A stretch of DNA of 64,000 nt from Segatella hominis (lineage in GTDB: Bacteria > Bacteroidota > Bacteroidia > Bacteroidales > Bacteroidaceae). Where the stretch lies: assembly GCF_019249725.2 (NCBI RefSeq), contig NZ_CP137559.1:167501-231500 (forward strand), in the 5' to 3' direction. Positions 1-9,445 of this stretch are shown here, one piece after another (positions within the stretch are counted from its first letter, which is position 1; each line of letters starts with the position of its first letter). Under the pieces are notes generated by a model. It was not told the DNA's origin, made no database searches, and saw only the letters and a program-made list of their open reading frames with translations. The position numbers were made by a program, and so were the translations under genes.

Positions 1-124
1 CCGCTGGCCAATGGCTTGCGTCCGAAATGAGCTTCTATTGTTTTTGTCACGCAGATTTCGCAGATGACGCAGATTTTTTTCATTGATTATTTTAGTCCCA
101 CAGATTTCACGGATTTTCTCTGAT

Positions 125-168
125 TTTCTTCTTTTTCCTGTCATTTCTTCTTTTTCCTGTCATTTCTT
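125..168. repeat. 19-bp tandem repeat, about 2.3 copies
   Basis: The unit TTTCTTCTTTTTCCTGTCA is repeated head to tail at 125-143 and 144-162 and begins again at 163. It lies in non-coding host DNA, and no function can be read from it. Confidence 0.8.
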
Positions 169-509
169 TATTTCGTAGATTTTAGACCTGTCGGTCTGGG
201 ATAGATTTCACAGATTATTCTCGCAGATTATTTTTCTCCAAATTTTATGAAAAATTTCTTTAGTTTTCTTCTTTCACCTTTTTGTGTTTTGTCTTTAAGA
301 TTACGTTGTTTCCTTGCTCTCTTTTCTTTTTCTTCTGTTTCTTGATATCATTCTTTTATGTATGAATCTTTATTTTACTTCATAGTTTGTTTTATTCCTA
401 TATCTGCAACTGGGTTTAAAAACTTTGCTGAATTAGTTGATATTCGTCAATCTAATGTGTTTAAAAGTGTTTCTTAATTATAAAATAGTGCTGATAATCA
501 ATAGATTAC

Positions 510-540
510 TTGCATATTTGAGTTTTTTTTTGTACCTTTG
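510..540 (+). promoter_or_regulatory. Bacteroides-type promoter of the lysozyme-like gene
   Basis: TTG at 510-512, a 20-nt spacer, then TACCTTTG at 533-540, matching the Bacteroidota -33/-7 consensus (TTTG, 19-21 nt, TAnnTTTG). It implies a leader of about 155 nt before the start codon at 703. Confidence 0.75.
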
Positions 541-702
541 CAAACGATAAGAATAAGGATAGTTTTTTCGATATTTTGAGATAACTGTCCGTTAAGGTAT
601 CTAACGGAACTGAGACTGACAACCGTTCTTTTTCTCATAAGTTGTCATCGCGAAATCACTGATGTTGTAGTTCAGCTTTTCAGGTTCCATAAAATAATTA
701 AT

Positions 703-1146
703 ATGAAGAGAATAACTATGGTATTAGTTAGCATTTTTATGCTGACATTAAAAGTAGTTTCTGCGTCGGCTGAAACAAATTCAATTGAAAATGCATCCTC
801 TAATGAATTTGATTGGAATCCAGTGATGGAGGCGATAATTCAGGTAGAGAGTGGAGGTAACCGATACGCAAAAAGTGGTTCCTCTGTAGGAGTTATGCAA
901 ATTACTCCTATCTGTGTTGCTGAATGCAATAATATTCTTAAAAAAAAGAATAGCAAGAAGCGCTATAAACTATCTGATAGATTTAGTATTTCAAAGTCTA
1001 AGGAAATGTTTCTGCTTTTGCAATCAGCTTACAATCCTCTTAATAGTATAGAACGTGCAATTCGCGCTTGGAATGGTGGTAATCATTATAATGTGAAGAG
1101 AACGCAACGCTATTTTGAGAAAGTCATGAAACTTTTGAAAAAGTAA
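703..1146 (+). CDS. Small secreted lytic transglycosylase/lysozyme-like protein
   Basis: A 147-aa protein with an N-terminal signal peptide (hydrophobic residues about 5-20, ending near SASA), so probably exported to the periplasm. The mature part carries the start of an SLT-type lysozyme domain: EAIIQVESGGN with the candidate catalytic Glu, then SSVGVMQI, and a C-terminal RAIRAWNGG followed by Tyr-rich sequence as in transglycosylases that cleave peptidoglycan. It is shorter than the usual SLT enzyme and has no extra binding domain. It stands alone between its own promoter and terminator, just upstream of the tRNA used by the phage. Family assignment is by motif; the role in the host is inferred. 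Confidence 0.75.
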   Translation: MKRITMVLVSIFMLTLKVVSASAETNSIENASSNEFDWNPVMEAIIQVESGGNRYAKSGSSVGVMQITPICVAECNNILKKKNSKKRYKLSDRFSISKSKEMFLLLQSAYNPLNSIERAIRAWNGGNHYNVKRTQRYFEKVMKLLKK

Positions 1147-1162
1147 TTAGTTTTTTGATATG

Positions 1163-1196
1163 ATCCGATTTGCTTCTGACAGATCGGATTTTTTTT
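1163..1196 (+). terminator. Rho-independent terminator after the lysozyme-like gene
   Basis: ATCCGAT (1163-1169) pairs with ATCGGAT (1183-1189), followed at once by a run of eight T. Confidence 0.85.
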
Positions 1197-1326
1197 ATGA
1201 TCTTCTTTAATATCAAGGTCATTCTATCATTTTATCACTTATTTTATATGAAATTTCTATTTTTATGCTAATATAATCAAGGAAAAGGTTAAAAGCAGTT
1301 AAAATATTGATATTTTGATATTTTTA

Positions 1327-1358
1327 TTTGGTTAGATCAAAAAAAAGTAGTACCTTTG
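1327..1358 (+). promoter_or_regulatory. Promoter of the tRNA-fMet gene
   Basis: TTTG at 1327-1330, a 20-nt spacer, TACCTTTG at 1351-1358: a full match to the Bacteroidota consensus, about 30 nt before the mature tRNA 5' end. Confidence 0.85.
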
Positions 1359-1387
1359 CACTCGCAATTCAGAAATGAATGTTATAT

Positions 1388-1460
1388 CGCGGTGTGGAGC
1401 AGTTGGTAGCTCGCCAGGCTCATAACCTGGAGGTCGCATGTTCGAGTCCTGCCGCCGCAA
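1388..1460 (+). tRNA. Initiator tRNA-fMet (CAT)
   Basis: Folds as a 73-nt cloverleaf: acceptor CGCGGTG/CGCCGCA, D-stem GAGC/GCTC, anticodon stem CCAGG/CCTGG around CTCATAA (anticodon CAT), and T-stem GCATG/CCTGC with one mismatch. The first acceptor pair is C-A and pair 11-24 is A-U, both marks of initiator tRNAs. CCA is not encoded (CTA follows). Its last 16 bases belong to the phage attachment core, so the 3' end of the present gene was supplied by the phage and the gene remains intact. Confidence 0.93.
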
Positions 1461-1464
1461 CTAA
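1445..1464 (+). repeat. attL core
   Basis: AGTCCTGCCGCCGCAACTAA, identical to 46458-46477. It covers the 3' part of the T-arm and acceptor stem of tRNA-fMet. After five differing bases identity resumes for GGTAAGAAGTT (1470-1480), at the same offset as at the other end. Confidence 0.93.
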
Positions 1465-1465
1465 T

Positions 1466-1502
1466 ATCGGGTAAGAAGTTGGTAAACAACATCTTATCCG
1501 AT
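1466..1502 (+). terminator. Phage-supplied hairpin behind tRNA-fMet
   Basis: ATCGGGTAAGAAGTTG (1466-1481) pairs imperfectly with CAACATCTTATCCGAT (1487-1502), loop about 5 nt, followed by TTGCCGTTTT. Its first arm shares GGTAAGAAGTT with the displaced host terminator at attR, so the phage seems to replace the terminator it separates from the tRNA. Confidence 0.65.
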
Positions 1503-1581
1503 TTGCCGTTTTAGAGATAGGACGGTAACGAGATTTAGATTGTTGAATATCATTGACCAGTAAAACGGGCAATGAAAAAAA

Positions 1582-2745
1582 ATGACTGCAAAGGAAATTG
1601 ATTTTTTGAGTTCGCGTGAAATGTTAGGATTCACGCTTCCAGTGATGCATACCAAGGGGAGCAACTGGTATGTTGACTTTTATGCCCACGACCCAGTATC
1701 GGGACGAATGAAGCGCAAGAAGTACATGCTTAACAAGTTTAAGACAGACCAGAAAAAGCGCATGATGGGCAGTTTGCTTATCTACAATATCACAGCTAAA
1801 TTGACGGCAGGATGGAATCCTTGGGTGAACGTTGACAAGTCTCGCCAATTCACGGAAATACCTATTATCATCGGTAGATACCGTGATTATGTTAAGGCTA
1901 TGACTGACAAAAAGTCGATGAAGGAAAAGACCTCTATCGACTATCTCAGTCGTGTCAAGATGCTCGAGACATTTATCGAGGAATGCAAGGGCATCAAATA
2001 TGCCTATCAGTTAGACCGATCCTTTGTTATCGACTTCCTTGACCATCTGATGTATGATCGTGATGTCTCTGCTACGACCAGGAATAACTATCGCTCCTGG
2101 TTTGTATCCTTCGGTACCTGGTTGATGGACAGAAAGTATATCACGGAGAATCCTGCTATCGACATTCGCAACATAGCTCAGACGGAGAAGTTCAGAGATC
2201 CTCTCTCCGACGGGGCGCTGAGAAGGCTGAAGGAATACTTGTATGATCACAATAAACATTTTCTTTTGGCTTGCCTTTTTGAATATTACACATTCATTCG
2301 TCCGAATGAGTTGACGCAGATAAAGATTGGCGATGTATCCATCAAGGACCAGACCGTCTTCATCAGTTCTTCCATCAGCAAAAACAGGAAAGATGGACTT
2401 GTTGCCTTGAATGATGAGATACTGAAGCTCATGATTGAGCTGAAGATATTTGAGCATCCAAGCCAGAATTATATCTTCGGTAAAAGCTTGAAACCTGGGG
2501 ATACTCGTGCGGCATACAACCAGTTGAGAGTAGAATGGGGTAAGATGCGCACAGCCTTGGGATTTCCCAAGGAGTACCAGTTTTACAGCCTGAAGGATAC
2601 GGGCATCAGGGACTTGGCGAACGCACAGGGCATCGTTGTTGCCAAGGAACAGGCACGCCACTCTGACATATCCGTGACAAACCGATATATCAAGAACCAG
2701 ATGAAAGTAAACGAGGAGACCAAGCACTTCAAGGGAAGTTTATAG
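1582..2745 (+). CDS. int: Tyrosine recombinase, phage integrase
   Basis: A 387-aa tyrosine integrase that would recombine attP with the tRNA-fMet attB. An N-terminal arm (1-90) is followed by a SAM-like core-binding domain (about 95-200) and the catalytic domain (about 215-387). Visible active-site elements: box I Arg in FIRPNEL (about 239), a Lys in SISKNRKDG, box II reading YSLKDTGIRDL, ARHSD, and the nucleophilic Tyr in NRYIKNQ (about 369). Box II has Lys where many relatives have Arg. Gene position 120 bp inside attL, reading inward, is typical. No excisionase was recognised; one of the small early genes may serve. Confidence 0.92.
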   Translation: MTAKEIDFLSSREMLGFTLPVMHTKGSNWYVDFYAHDPVSGRMKRKKYMLNKFKTDQKKRMMGSLLIYNITAKLTAGWNPWVNVDKSRQFTEIPIIIGRYRDYVKAMTDKKSMKEKTSIDYLSRVKMLETFIEECKGIKYAYQLDRSFVIDFLDHLMYDRDVSATTRNNYRSWFVSFGTWLMDRKYITENPAIDIRNIAQTEKFRDPLSDGALRRLKEYLYDHNKHFLLACLFEYYTFIRPNELTQIKIGDVSIKDQTVFISSSISKNRKDGLVALNDEILKLMIELKIFEHPSQNYIFGKSLKPGDTRAAYNQLRVEWGKMRTALGFPKEYQFYSLKDTGIRDLANAQGIVVAKEQARHSDISVTNRYIKNQMKVNEETKHFKGSL

Positions 2746-2760
2746 TCTCCTCGATTGAAA

Positions 2761-4596
2761 CTATGCCATCATGTAGAAATAGCCTACGTGCACAGGGTCG
2801 ATGGAATCATCTTTAATTTCCGTTTCAATCTTTTCACATATATATTTTTTATTTCGGAATATGTATATGTTAGACGGATCAGGAATTCCATTGGCCCTAA
2901 ATTTTATTTCTATACAATTTCGAGTATCAATGGTTTTCGTGTTCTGCAACTTATGAATACTATATCTCCCGCCAGCGCATAATGATAGAGTAAGATCATC
3001 CTCATTCATATCCTTAGAAATATGATAGTTGCTATTGATATTATGATCCGTAACAAATGTTGGCCAAAGGAAACGACTGTATAAATCAAGGTCGTTAGCG
3101 GACTGATCGTTATAGAATCCGACATAGAAAAACACACTCATACACTCGTTCTCAGCCTCTTGTTCATCGAGCACAGATTCGCTATCGATAGCATCCTGCA
3201 CGCTGTAGTATTCTTCTCCGTTTTCGTCTTCTTTTGATGCTTCGGCAGAAGCTTCTTTATCATTTGTCACGGACAGGAAAGGTCTATCTCTATCTATTGA
3301 ATCCCTAAAGGAAGTACTCATTTTTATAATCTCACCGACTCTAACCCTCGATATGATTTCTGCTGCAGGAGAGATATTTATGGTAATAGAAGAGTCGCTA
3401 TCTTTGTCTCTGACAAGCGGAGACCAGAAACCGCATTTTACCCATGATTCCTTGCCGTTATCGTTCATGTAGATTTTATATACTCCGTCTTGCTTAATGA
3501 TCGTAGTTCGTTTCTCCTTATCTGACCATCTGCGTGTCCAACCGGTAACGTCAGCCTCTGGTGCCAATTCTACGATTTTGAAAGACTTGAGGACTTTCTG
3601 CGAGATAACCTCATACTCTTTTCTGTTAGCGGAATCTCCGAGATTATATTCCAGATTTGACGTTTCCGTAGTACTCAGTGATCCGTCTTCGTCGTAATCA
3701 ACAGAGTATTCATCTATAGCCTCATACATTACTGCAGCAGATGATAATATCTCTGAAGACTGATATATACCGACTTCCTTTTTAATTTCGTCAAAGACGA
3801 TACTAGCATTAAATAGTTTCCGGAATTCCTCGATAAAAGTGTATGCGCTCCAGTGTGGAAGACATTTACTGAACTGCAGGGTCTTGAAGGCAGACGCAAT
3901 GTATAGGGTGTTCCACGGATATACGTCGTATTCATCTTTTATGATTTTATATCCTTCGAGTTCCAGGACTCTGTGAAGGATATAGATTAGATTTGGCTGT
4001 ACGGCTGCCTTGTATAATGCAGTCATGCTGTTGCTTGTTGTGGGATAATAGAAATTAGCAGCGCAGTCGTTTGTCTCGTCCCATACTGGCACGAAAGTAT
4101 ATTTTCCTTTAACTCCGACAATATTATTTGCCAAATTCGTCATGTTGACGTGGTATGAATTGTTAAGTATAGTAAGGCCGAACTTATTCCAGCCCTCCTT
4201 ATAGTACTTTTTTATTCCTGGAGCAACCGCTTCTCCGAGATTCATTTCGTCAATAAAATGGCTTTCAAGTTTACTGTTGAATTTAATTCTTGATTTACCT
4301 CCAACAATCTGCAGTTTGATATCCGACTCTGTTACACTAATAATAGTTCCTACACCGGAAAGGACGAGCCGACCGCTAACGTACAGTTTACAGTCGTCAT
4401 ACTTTTTGGTATTCTTTGATACGTCGAATCTGCTGACATTTCCAAAAACCCTGCGATTATTCATGATGGACATCGGGAAGGTGATATCATAGGAGTATTC
4501 ACCATCGTCGGTGACGTATTGGTTGGCGTATGTTATCTTGATGGATTGGCTGGCTGCAGGATAAGCAGCCATGCCATTGATAATACATGTAATCAT
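2761..4596 (-). CDS. Distal tail / tail-associated virion protein
   Basis: A 611-aa protein, last gene of the tail operon, three bases after the tape measure gene. No recognised enzyme motif. The N-terminal third (SIKITYANQYVTDDGEYSY, then ITFPMSIMNNRRVFG) resembles the beta-rich start of baseplate-hub or distal tail proteins. The middle is acidic and rich in charged stretches. Position straight after the tape measure is where siphoviruses encode distal tail or tail-hub proteins, and this placement is the main ground for the call. No signal peptide. Its 3' end meets the 3' end of the integrase gene with only 15 bp between, and no terminator is visible there. Confidence 0.55.
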   Translation of the reverse strand: MITCIINGMAAYPAASQSIKITYANQYVTDDGEYSYDITFPMSIMNNRRVFGNVSRFDVSKNTKKYDDCKLYVSGRLVLSGVGTIISVTESDIKLQIVGGKSRIKFNSKLESHFIDEMNLGEAVAPGIKKYYKEGWNKFGLTILNNSYHVNMTNLANNIVGVKGKYTFVPVWDETNDCAANFYYPTTSNSMTALYKAAVQPNLIYILHRVLELEGYKIIKDEYDVYPWNTLYIASAFKTLQFSKCLPHWSAYTFIEEFRKLFNASIVFDEIKKEVGIYQSSEILSSAAVMYEAIDEYSVDYDEDGSLSTTETSNLEYNLGDSANRKEYEVISQKVLKSFKIVELAPEADVTGWTRRWSDKEKRTTIIKQDGVYKIYMNDNGKESWVKCGFWSPLVRDKDSDSSITINISPAAEIISRVRVGEIIKMSTSFRDSIDRDRPFLSVTNDKEASAEASKEDENGEEYYSVQDAIDSESVLDEQEAENECMSVFFYVGFYNDQSANDLDLYSRFLWPTFVTDHNINSNYHISKDMNEDDLTLSLCAGGRYSIHKLQNTKTIDTRNCIEIKFRANGIPDPSNIYIFRNKKYICEKIETEIKDDSIDPVHVGYFYMMA

Positions 4597-4599
4597 AAG

Positions 4600-7500
4600 C
4601 TATTTGTTGTCTAACATCTTGTTATAATCTTTCCATTTTCTGGCGAAGCCATTGCGCCCCGTGATAACCACCTCAGCTTGTATGCCATCGTTGAGCTGCT
4701 GGTTGAGTAGGTCGATGGTTGCACTCACACCATCGAGGGCTGCAGTAACTTGCTCGTTGTCTGTCGACACGTTTACCACAGGAGCGACCACGGCAGCACC
4801 TCCACCACCCATGGCACGGCTCACGTCTTGTGCGGTGAGAGAGGCGACGGTGTTGTTACGCTGCGCAGCATCGATGAGTTTCAGGGCAGGAAGCAATTGA
4901 GGATTGTTGACTGCGTTATGGTTAGCTACGAACTCGCCGGCATGGACCACGCCTGCCTCTTTCTTCCAGCTGCCAGGACCAGTGAAACCTCCTTCATAGT
5001 AGCCTGCCGCCTCTGCCTGATGTTGCTTTTTAATGGTTGCCACCTGTAGCATACCAGCTGCGAGAGCGATGCCTGCTGAGATTGGAGCGAGCACCAGGTT
5101 GGCTGGGTATGGAGCTCCAGCCATAGTTGACGAGTAGGCGGAGATGGCACCAGTAGCAGTCTGGGCCATGGCTTGCGCGAGCTCCATGACCATCGCCTTT
5201 TTGTTTGCTTTTGTCTTCGCTTTGGCAATCTCTTTGTCTCGCTTCTCCTCTAATTTCTTTTTCTTTGCAGAGTTGTTGCCGGCGGCATTGATTTGTTTAT
5301 CGTAATTTTTCTCTATCTTGGCGACTTCGAGATCAGAGCAAGCTTGCGAGTAGGCGGACGCAGCTGACATCATACCCGACATGCTACTGAAGGCTGCGGA
5401 TGCCACGGAGAGGATGGTGCTGTAGGTCTCTTTGTTCATCTGCTTCTTGGCATCCTGGTAGGCTTGCTCGCTGATTTTGTCTTCAGCACGAAGCTTGTCC
5501 AGATTGTCGTTGACCATCTTCTGCTGTTTTACAACAGACATAGCGCCACCGATAACAGAACCTATATTGTCGCTCGACATGTTGCTATAATCATCTTGTG
5601 GCTTACTCATTTTGCGAGCCGTATCGAGGGCAGTATTGGCATCATCCTTGCGCTGATCATCGACTGAAGGCTTGTATGATGCGTACTTATTAGCGATGCC
5701 CATCTTCATGCGTTGATATTCTTCTTCGCTGACAAGACCTGCCTTGTGAACCTCGTCAAGGCCTCTCAGTTCTAACATCATTTGCTCCTCGTTTCCCATT
5801 TTGAGATACTCTTGTTTGAGCTGCATGAGAGTTTTGTCGTATTGCTCCTGACGCTCGTATTGATGCTGAAGCTGGCTGCGCTCACGCTCCTTCTCGATTT
5901 GCCAGTACTCATCGGATGATGACAGATAAAGCTCTTGTTTCTCGTCGAGATAGTTCTGATCGAGCAGGAAGAGAGCTTCATTGAGAGCTTCTTCGTCATG
6001 GTAGATGTCGGACTTTTTGTTGTAGTAGTTGGCACGGATATTCATTTCGGCGGTCTGCCTGTTGGTCTCGATAGTTTCGAGATCAGATGTCTGCTTTTTC
6101 TCGTAGTCGGCTGCGATTTTCTCTTTCTCGGCATTTAATCGTTTGTATTCCTCGCTCTCAGCCTCGCCATACTTTTTGAGGATGTCCATGCGCTGTTGCA
6201 GACCTTGCTCTTTGATCTGCGCCATGCGGTCGTTGTATTCGGCGAGGCGAATCTGCCCAGTAGAGTAGAGGGTGGTAGCCTCTAACTGCTCCGCTTGGTT
6301 TGATTTCTTGGCATCATCAAGTTCCTTTTTGAGATCAGCCTTTCGCTTGGCTGCAGCCTTGCGAGCCTCTGCCTCCTGCTTTTTCTTGGCTTTCTCGGCA
6401 GCCTTGCGCTCCTTCTCGGTCATGGTATGGGTGGAAGATATGGGCGTGCCGGATCCTGTGTTGGCGGTCACTTGCATATTCTTTTTCTCCACCTTTTTAT
6501 ATTGTTGTTGGAGCTTGGTGTTCTTTTTGATCTCGGTATCTAAGAACTTGTCCTCGGCATCAAGAGTTTTTTGTTGGCTAAGATTCTCTTTGAGACGATT
6601 TTGGTGTATCTGCTTTTGTTGGTTGCTCTTCATCAAATTTTCATTTCGTTCGTAAGTGACAGTACCGCCCATACCGTATGTAGCAGTTACGACTTGCGAC
6701 TGGTACCGCTTAGGGTGAGCTTGGCGTTCAGCATACACAGCTTTTAGAGAACCTCTGATGCGACTCTCCTTTTGTTTGAGGTCGAGTCTTTTCTTGTTGA
6801 TTTCCACTTTACGCTCATAGATAGCCTCTGCCATCGCAGCATTTTCCAATTCTCTGATGTAGTTTTGGATGGCTATTTGGTTGTCATTGTAGAGTTTGCC
6901 TTCCTTGGAGATAGAGGCGTGATATTCTGGCACGAGCTTTTGCATATTGGCGATAGCCTGTCTGCGCTCATCCACAGTATAGACATTGGAGTGTATGACC
7001 TTGTTGAGCATATCAATTTTGTTGCGCTCGTCGAGTGTGGCATCTGATACTTTCTTAGCCAGATTTGCCTGCGACTCAGCGACAGCCTTTGCATTCTTGA
7101 CGGATTGAAGGTTGTCATGCAGAGCCTTGTTGTAGCTGCTGATGGATTTAAAACAACCATAGATTGCGACACCGACAACTGTAAGAACCGTAGCAAGAGC
7201 CGCCCAAGGATTGGTAAGACTGGCAAGTTTGGCTGTTCTCATGACGGCGATGTAGCCTTGCACGCCTTTTGTAAGCAAAGCCCATGTGGCCTGCAGGGCA
7301 ACCAGCGCACTCCTCAGCAGCAAAATGGTGGCATGATAGCCTTTTTCTAAGGCTGTAACAACGGCTAACCTTGCAGCTTGGAGTTTGAGGATGACAGTCT
7401 GCGCTTTCCATAGCGTAGTGCAAACGGCAATGGCAGTGGCTAGGACCGTCAACTCTTTTGCATGCGTAATCGTGAAAGTTATCAAAGTTGATAACACACG

Positions 7501-8952
7501 GATGCCTACGCTCATGGTCGATATGGCATATCGGGTGACGGGAATGAGTTTCTCACCGAGTTCGATGGTAAGGTCCTGAAAACGTTTCTTGGCCTTGTCG
7601 AGGTCTGCTTGGACGGTATTGTTCTGGACATTAAACTCATTTAACACGCTGGTACCAGCAGCATACGATTGGTTAGCGAGGTCTTGCGCAGTCTTCACTT
7701 GGTCGAGATGGGAAGCTACGGCAGAGAGAACTCCCACGGCACGAGTACCATTGAGTTGCATTTCCTCGAACATCGGAGCCATCTCAGCGAAACCTCCCTT
7801 TGACTTCATGGCTTGCAAGAACTTCATCAAGCCCTCGTTGGCATTGGTCTTCATGAGATTAGAAAACTTCTTCACCTCAATGCCTGCTATCTTTGCGAAC
7901 TTAGCTGGCTCCTGATACATCTTGGTGATGAGCTGTGCGAAGACGGTGGCGGAAGTTGCCTCCTCTTGCATATTTTGATCAAGGGCAGAGGCGAGACCCA
8001 TGAGCTGCGCTTGAGTCATACCTGCCTGAATGCCGACGCCCGAGAGATCGGCGGTGAAATCGACGATATAACCAGCGTTGGCTGATGAGTTCTGGGCAAG
8101 TTCGTTAATCGCTGAACCGGTGGCGAGCATTGCGCCGCGCAATCCCTTGGTTTTATCCTCGCCAAACATCTGTGCCAACTTGCCAATCTTATCAACCGCC
8201 CCCTCGCCAAGATCATCGCCGAGAGCTACGTTGATTTTATCTGCACCATCCACAAATTCCTCAATCATCTCTTTACTGGTGATACCAAGGCGACCTGCAG
8301 AGCCTGCCAACTCGTTGAGTTGTTTGCGAGCGGTACGAGTATCCATGCGCTTAAAGTCCTCATTCATCTGGTGAACTTGTTCATCGGTCTGACCTGTATA
8401 TTTGCGCACGTCTGCCATTGACTCTTCCATGTCGGCGTATGCTTGGGCGCACTTGCGCAAGGTCATAGAGAGACCTGCATATGCTGCGATAATCTGGGAA
8501 ACTGCACCCCAATTAGTATTGAGGGCGTTGACGAACTTACCCCACAAGCCAACATGTTCTTTGGACTCATTGTTGATGGCGGCCATTTCTCGCTTGACAC
8601 TCTTTAGCTGTTGTTGCAGGCGTTTCCATTCTTCAGAGTTGCGCTTTATAGCACCACTTCTCAATTCTTTATTGAGAGCCTTGGCAATAATTTGTAGTTC
8701 TTTGTATGAGGCAGAAGAAAGGTTCTTAAGAGTTTTGTTGACTTTATCTTGGGTTGTCCTATAATTATTTGCTTCGGCTTCTATTCTTTTTATTTGTCTT
8801 TCCAAAGCCGTAGTCGACTCACCTTTAGCGTATGCTTCGTCTCTTGCCTTTTTAAGCTCTTTAAGTTTTTTCTCTAAGTCATTCAGTCTATCCTTGGCTT
8901 CTTTAGTGTCAAGGATAACTCTGCTAATGTGGGTATCGGTTGATGTTGCCAT
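4600..8952 (-). CDS. Tail tape measure protein
   Basis: A 1,450-aa protein that would set tail length and be ejected with the DNA. Residues 1-150 are coiled-coil and Lys-rich; about 160-450 match the TP901-type tape-measure core (QLNELAGSAGRLGITSKEM and FADLSGVGIQAGMTQAQ-like segments); about 480-620 contain hydrophobic segments; a very long charged coiled-coil follows (about 640-1100), then an Ala-rich hydrophobic stretch (about 1200-1260) and a Gly-rich end. Size, composition and domain order are typical. At roughly 1.5 angstrom per residue it predicts a tail of about 200 nm (inference). It has its own candidate -7 element. Confidence 0.92.
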   Translation of the reverse strand: MATSTDTHISRVILDTKEAKDRLNDLEKKLKELKKARDEAYAKGESTTALERQIKRIEAEANNYRTTQDKVNKTLKNLSSASYKELQIIAKALNKELRSGAIKRNSEEWKRLQQQLKSVKREMAAINNESKEHVGLWGKFVNALNTNWGAVSQIIAAYAGLSMTLRKCAQAYADMEESMADVRKYTGQTDEQVHQMNEDFKRMDTRTARKQLNELAGSAGRLGITSKEMIEEFVDGADKINVALGDDLGEGAVDKIGKLAQMFGEDKTKGLRGAMLATGSAINELAQNSSANAGYIVDFTADLSGVGIQAGMTQAQLMGLASALDQNMQEEATSATVFAQLITKMYQEPAKFAKIAGIEVKKFSNLMKTNANEGLMKFLQAMKSKGGFAEMAPMFEEMQLNGTRAVGVLSAVASHLDQVKTAQDLANQSYAAGTSVLNEFNVQNNTVQADLDKAKKRFQDLTIELGEKLIPVTRYAISTMSVGIRVLSTLITFTITHAKELTVLATAIAVCTTLWKAQTVILKLQAARLAVVTALEKGYHATILLLRSALVALQATWALLTKGVQGYIAVMRTAKLASLTNPWAALATVLTVVGVAIYGCFKSISSYNKALHDNLQSVKNAKAVAESQANLAKKVSDATLDERNKIDMLNKVIHSNVYTVDERRQAIANMQKLVPEYHASISKEGKLYNDNQIAIQNYIRELENAAMAEAIYERKVEINKKRLDLKQKESRIRGSLKAVYAERQAHPKRYQSQVVTATYGMGGTVTYERNENLMKSNQQKQIHQNRLKENLSQQKTLDAEDKFLDTEIKKNTKLQQQYKKVEKKNMQVTANTGSGTPISSTHTMTEKERKAAEKAKKKQEAEARKAAAKRKADLKKELDDAKKSNQAEQLEATTLYSTGQIRLAEYNDRMAQIKEQGLQQRMDILKKYGEAESEEYKRLNAEKEKIAADYEKKQTSDLETIETNRQTAEMNIRANYYNKKSDIYHDEEALNEALFLLDQNYLDEKQELYLSSSDEYWQIEKERERSQLQHQYERQEQYDKTLMQLKQEYLKMGNEEQMMLELRGLDEVHKAGLVSEEEYQRMKMGIANKYASYKPSVDDQRKDDANTALDTARKMSKPQDDYSNMSSDNIGSVIGGAMSVVKQQKMVNDNLDKLRAEDKISEQAYQDAKKQMNKETYSTILSVASAAFSSMSGMMSAASAYSQACSDLEVAKIEKNYDKQINAAGNNSAKKKKLEEKRDKEIAKAKTKANKKAMVMELAQAMAQTATGAISAYSSTMAGAPYPANLVLAPISAGIALAAGMLQVATIKKQHQAEAAGYYEGGFTGPGSWKKEAGVVHAGEFVANHNAVNNPQLLPALKLIDAAQRNNTVASLTAQDVSRAMGGGGAAVVAPVVNVSTDNEQVTAALDGVSATIDLLNQQLNDGIQAEVVITGRNGFARKWKDYNKMLDNK

Positions 8953-8977
8953 AAAACTTTAAAAATTAAATTTAAGG

Positions 8978-8985
8978 CAAAGATA
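8978..8985 (-). promoter_or_regulatory. -7 element upstream of the tape measure gene
   Basis: Reads TATCTTTG on the minus strand. The -33 region is poor (AT-rich without TTTG at the expected spacing). It follows a terminator by about 20 bp, which makes a separate tape-measure transcript likely. Confidence 0.5.
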
Positions 8986-9002
8986 CAATCAATGATAATA
9001 TA

Positions 9003-9040
9003 ATAAAAATACGAGACCGTTTGCTTTACGGCCTCGTATT
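9003..9040 (-). terminator. Terminator after the 108-aa membrane protein gene
   Basis: AATACGAG-ACCG (9008-9019) pairs with CGG-CCTCGTATT (to 9040); on the minus strand the hairpin is followed by a T-rich run. It overlaps the stop codon of the gene it ends. A close relative lies at 26274-26310. Confidence 0.8.
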
Positions 9041-9366
9041 TAGCATGTATGATATTTTTCTCGTTCGTTGACTGCAAATTCAAATGCCACATCATGCGCA
9101 TCCCAACATAGATATTTTTTGAATCTATTGTTTATAGTTCTTCTCTCTCCTGTAATAGAGTTTTCAATGGTGATATAAAAGCGTCCATCCTTTTCAGTGA
9201 TTTCGCTCACGGAGTTGTGAGGAGAAAGAAGCGGAATCGGCTCTTCATGATCATCATCGTAGTTGCTTGAGGATGAGCAAGAATGACTTCCCATCTTGCT
9301 CAGAGCATGGCCAATGCCGAGTGTAGCATAAGCCAATATCGCCGATATAATCAAAATCTCAAACAT
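9040..9366 (-). CDS. Small membrane-anchored phage protein, unknown
   Basis: 108 aa from the ATG at 9366; an upstream in-frame start would add only hydrophobic residues. Residues 1-22 are a strong hydrophobic helix (MFEILIISAILAYATLGIG), then a Ser/Cys/Asp-rich linker (HSCSSSSNYDDDHEE) and a globular part with ITEKDGRFYITIENSITG. Not recognised. Its place between the lysis genes and the tape measure suggests an envelope-acting late protein, but that is only context. It ends in its own terminator. Confidence 0.6.
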   Translation of the reverse strand: MFEILIISAILAYATLGIGHALSKMGSHSCSSSSNYDDDHEEPIPLLSPHNSVSEITEKDGRFYITIENSITGERRTINNRFKKYLCWDAHDVAFEFAVNEREKYHTC

Positions 9367-9445
9367 AATTCCAATCTTTACTATTATCTTTGTTGCAAAT
9401 TTAATAATAATATTTGAAATAAGCAAGTTTTTTATGTTAAATCTT

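Larger units (their letters stand above)
1..702. other. Host intergenic DNA, no gene seen
   Basis: T-rich on the plus strand, with many short 'cagatt'-like words in the first 260 bases. I see no reading frame with protein-like composition. The stretch holds a short tandem repeat and the promoter of the next gene (both listed separately). The 160-base leader between that promoter and the start codon shows no strong terminator. Confidence 0.6.

Noticed and set aside
2011..2727. 238-codon frame opposite the integrase
   Set aside because: Mirror frame of a clear gene; no own motif.
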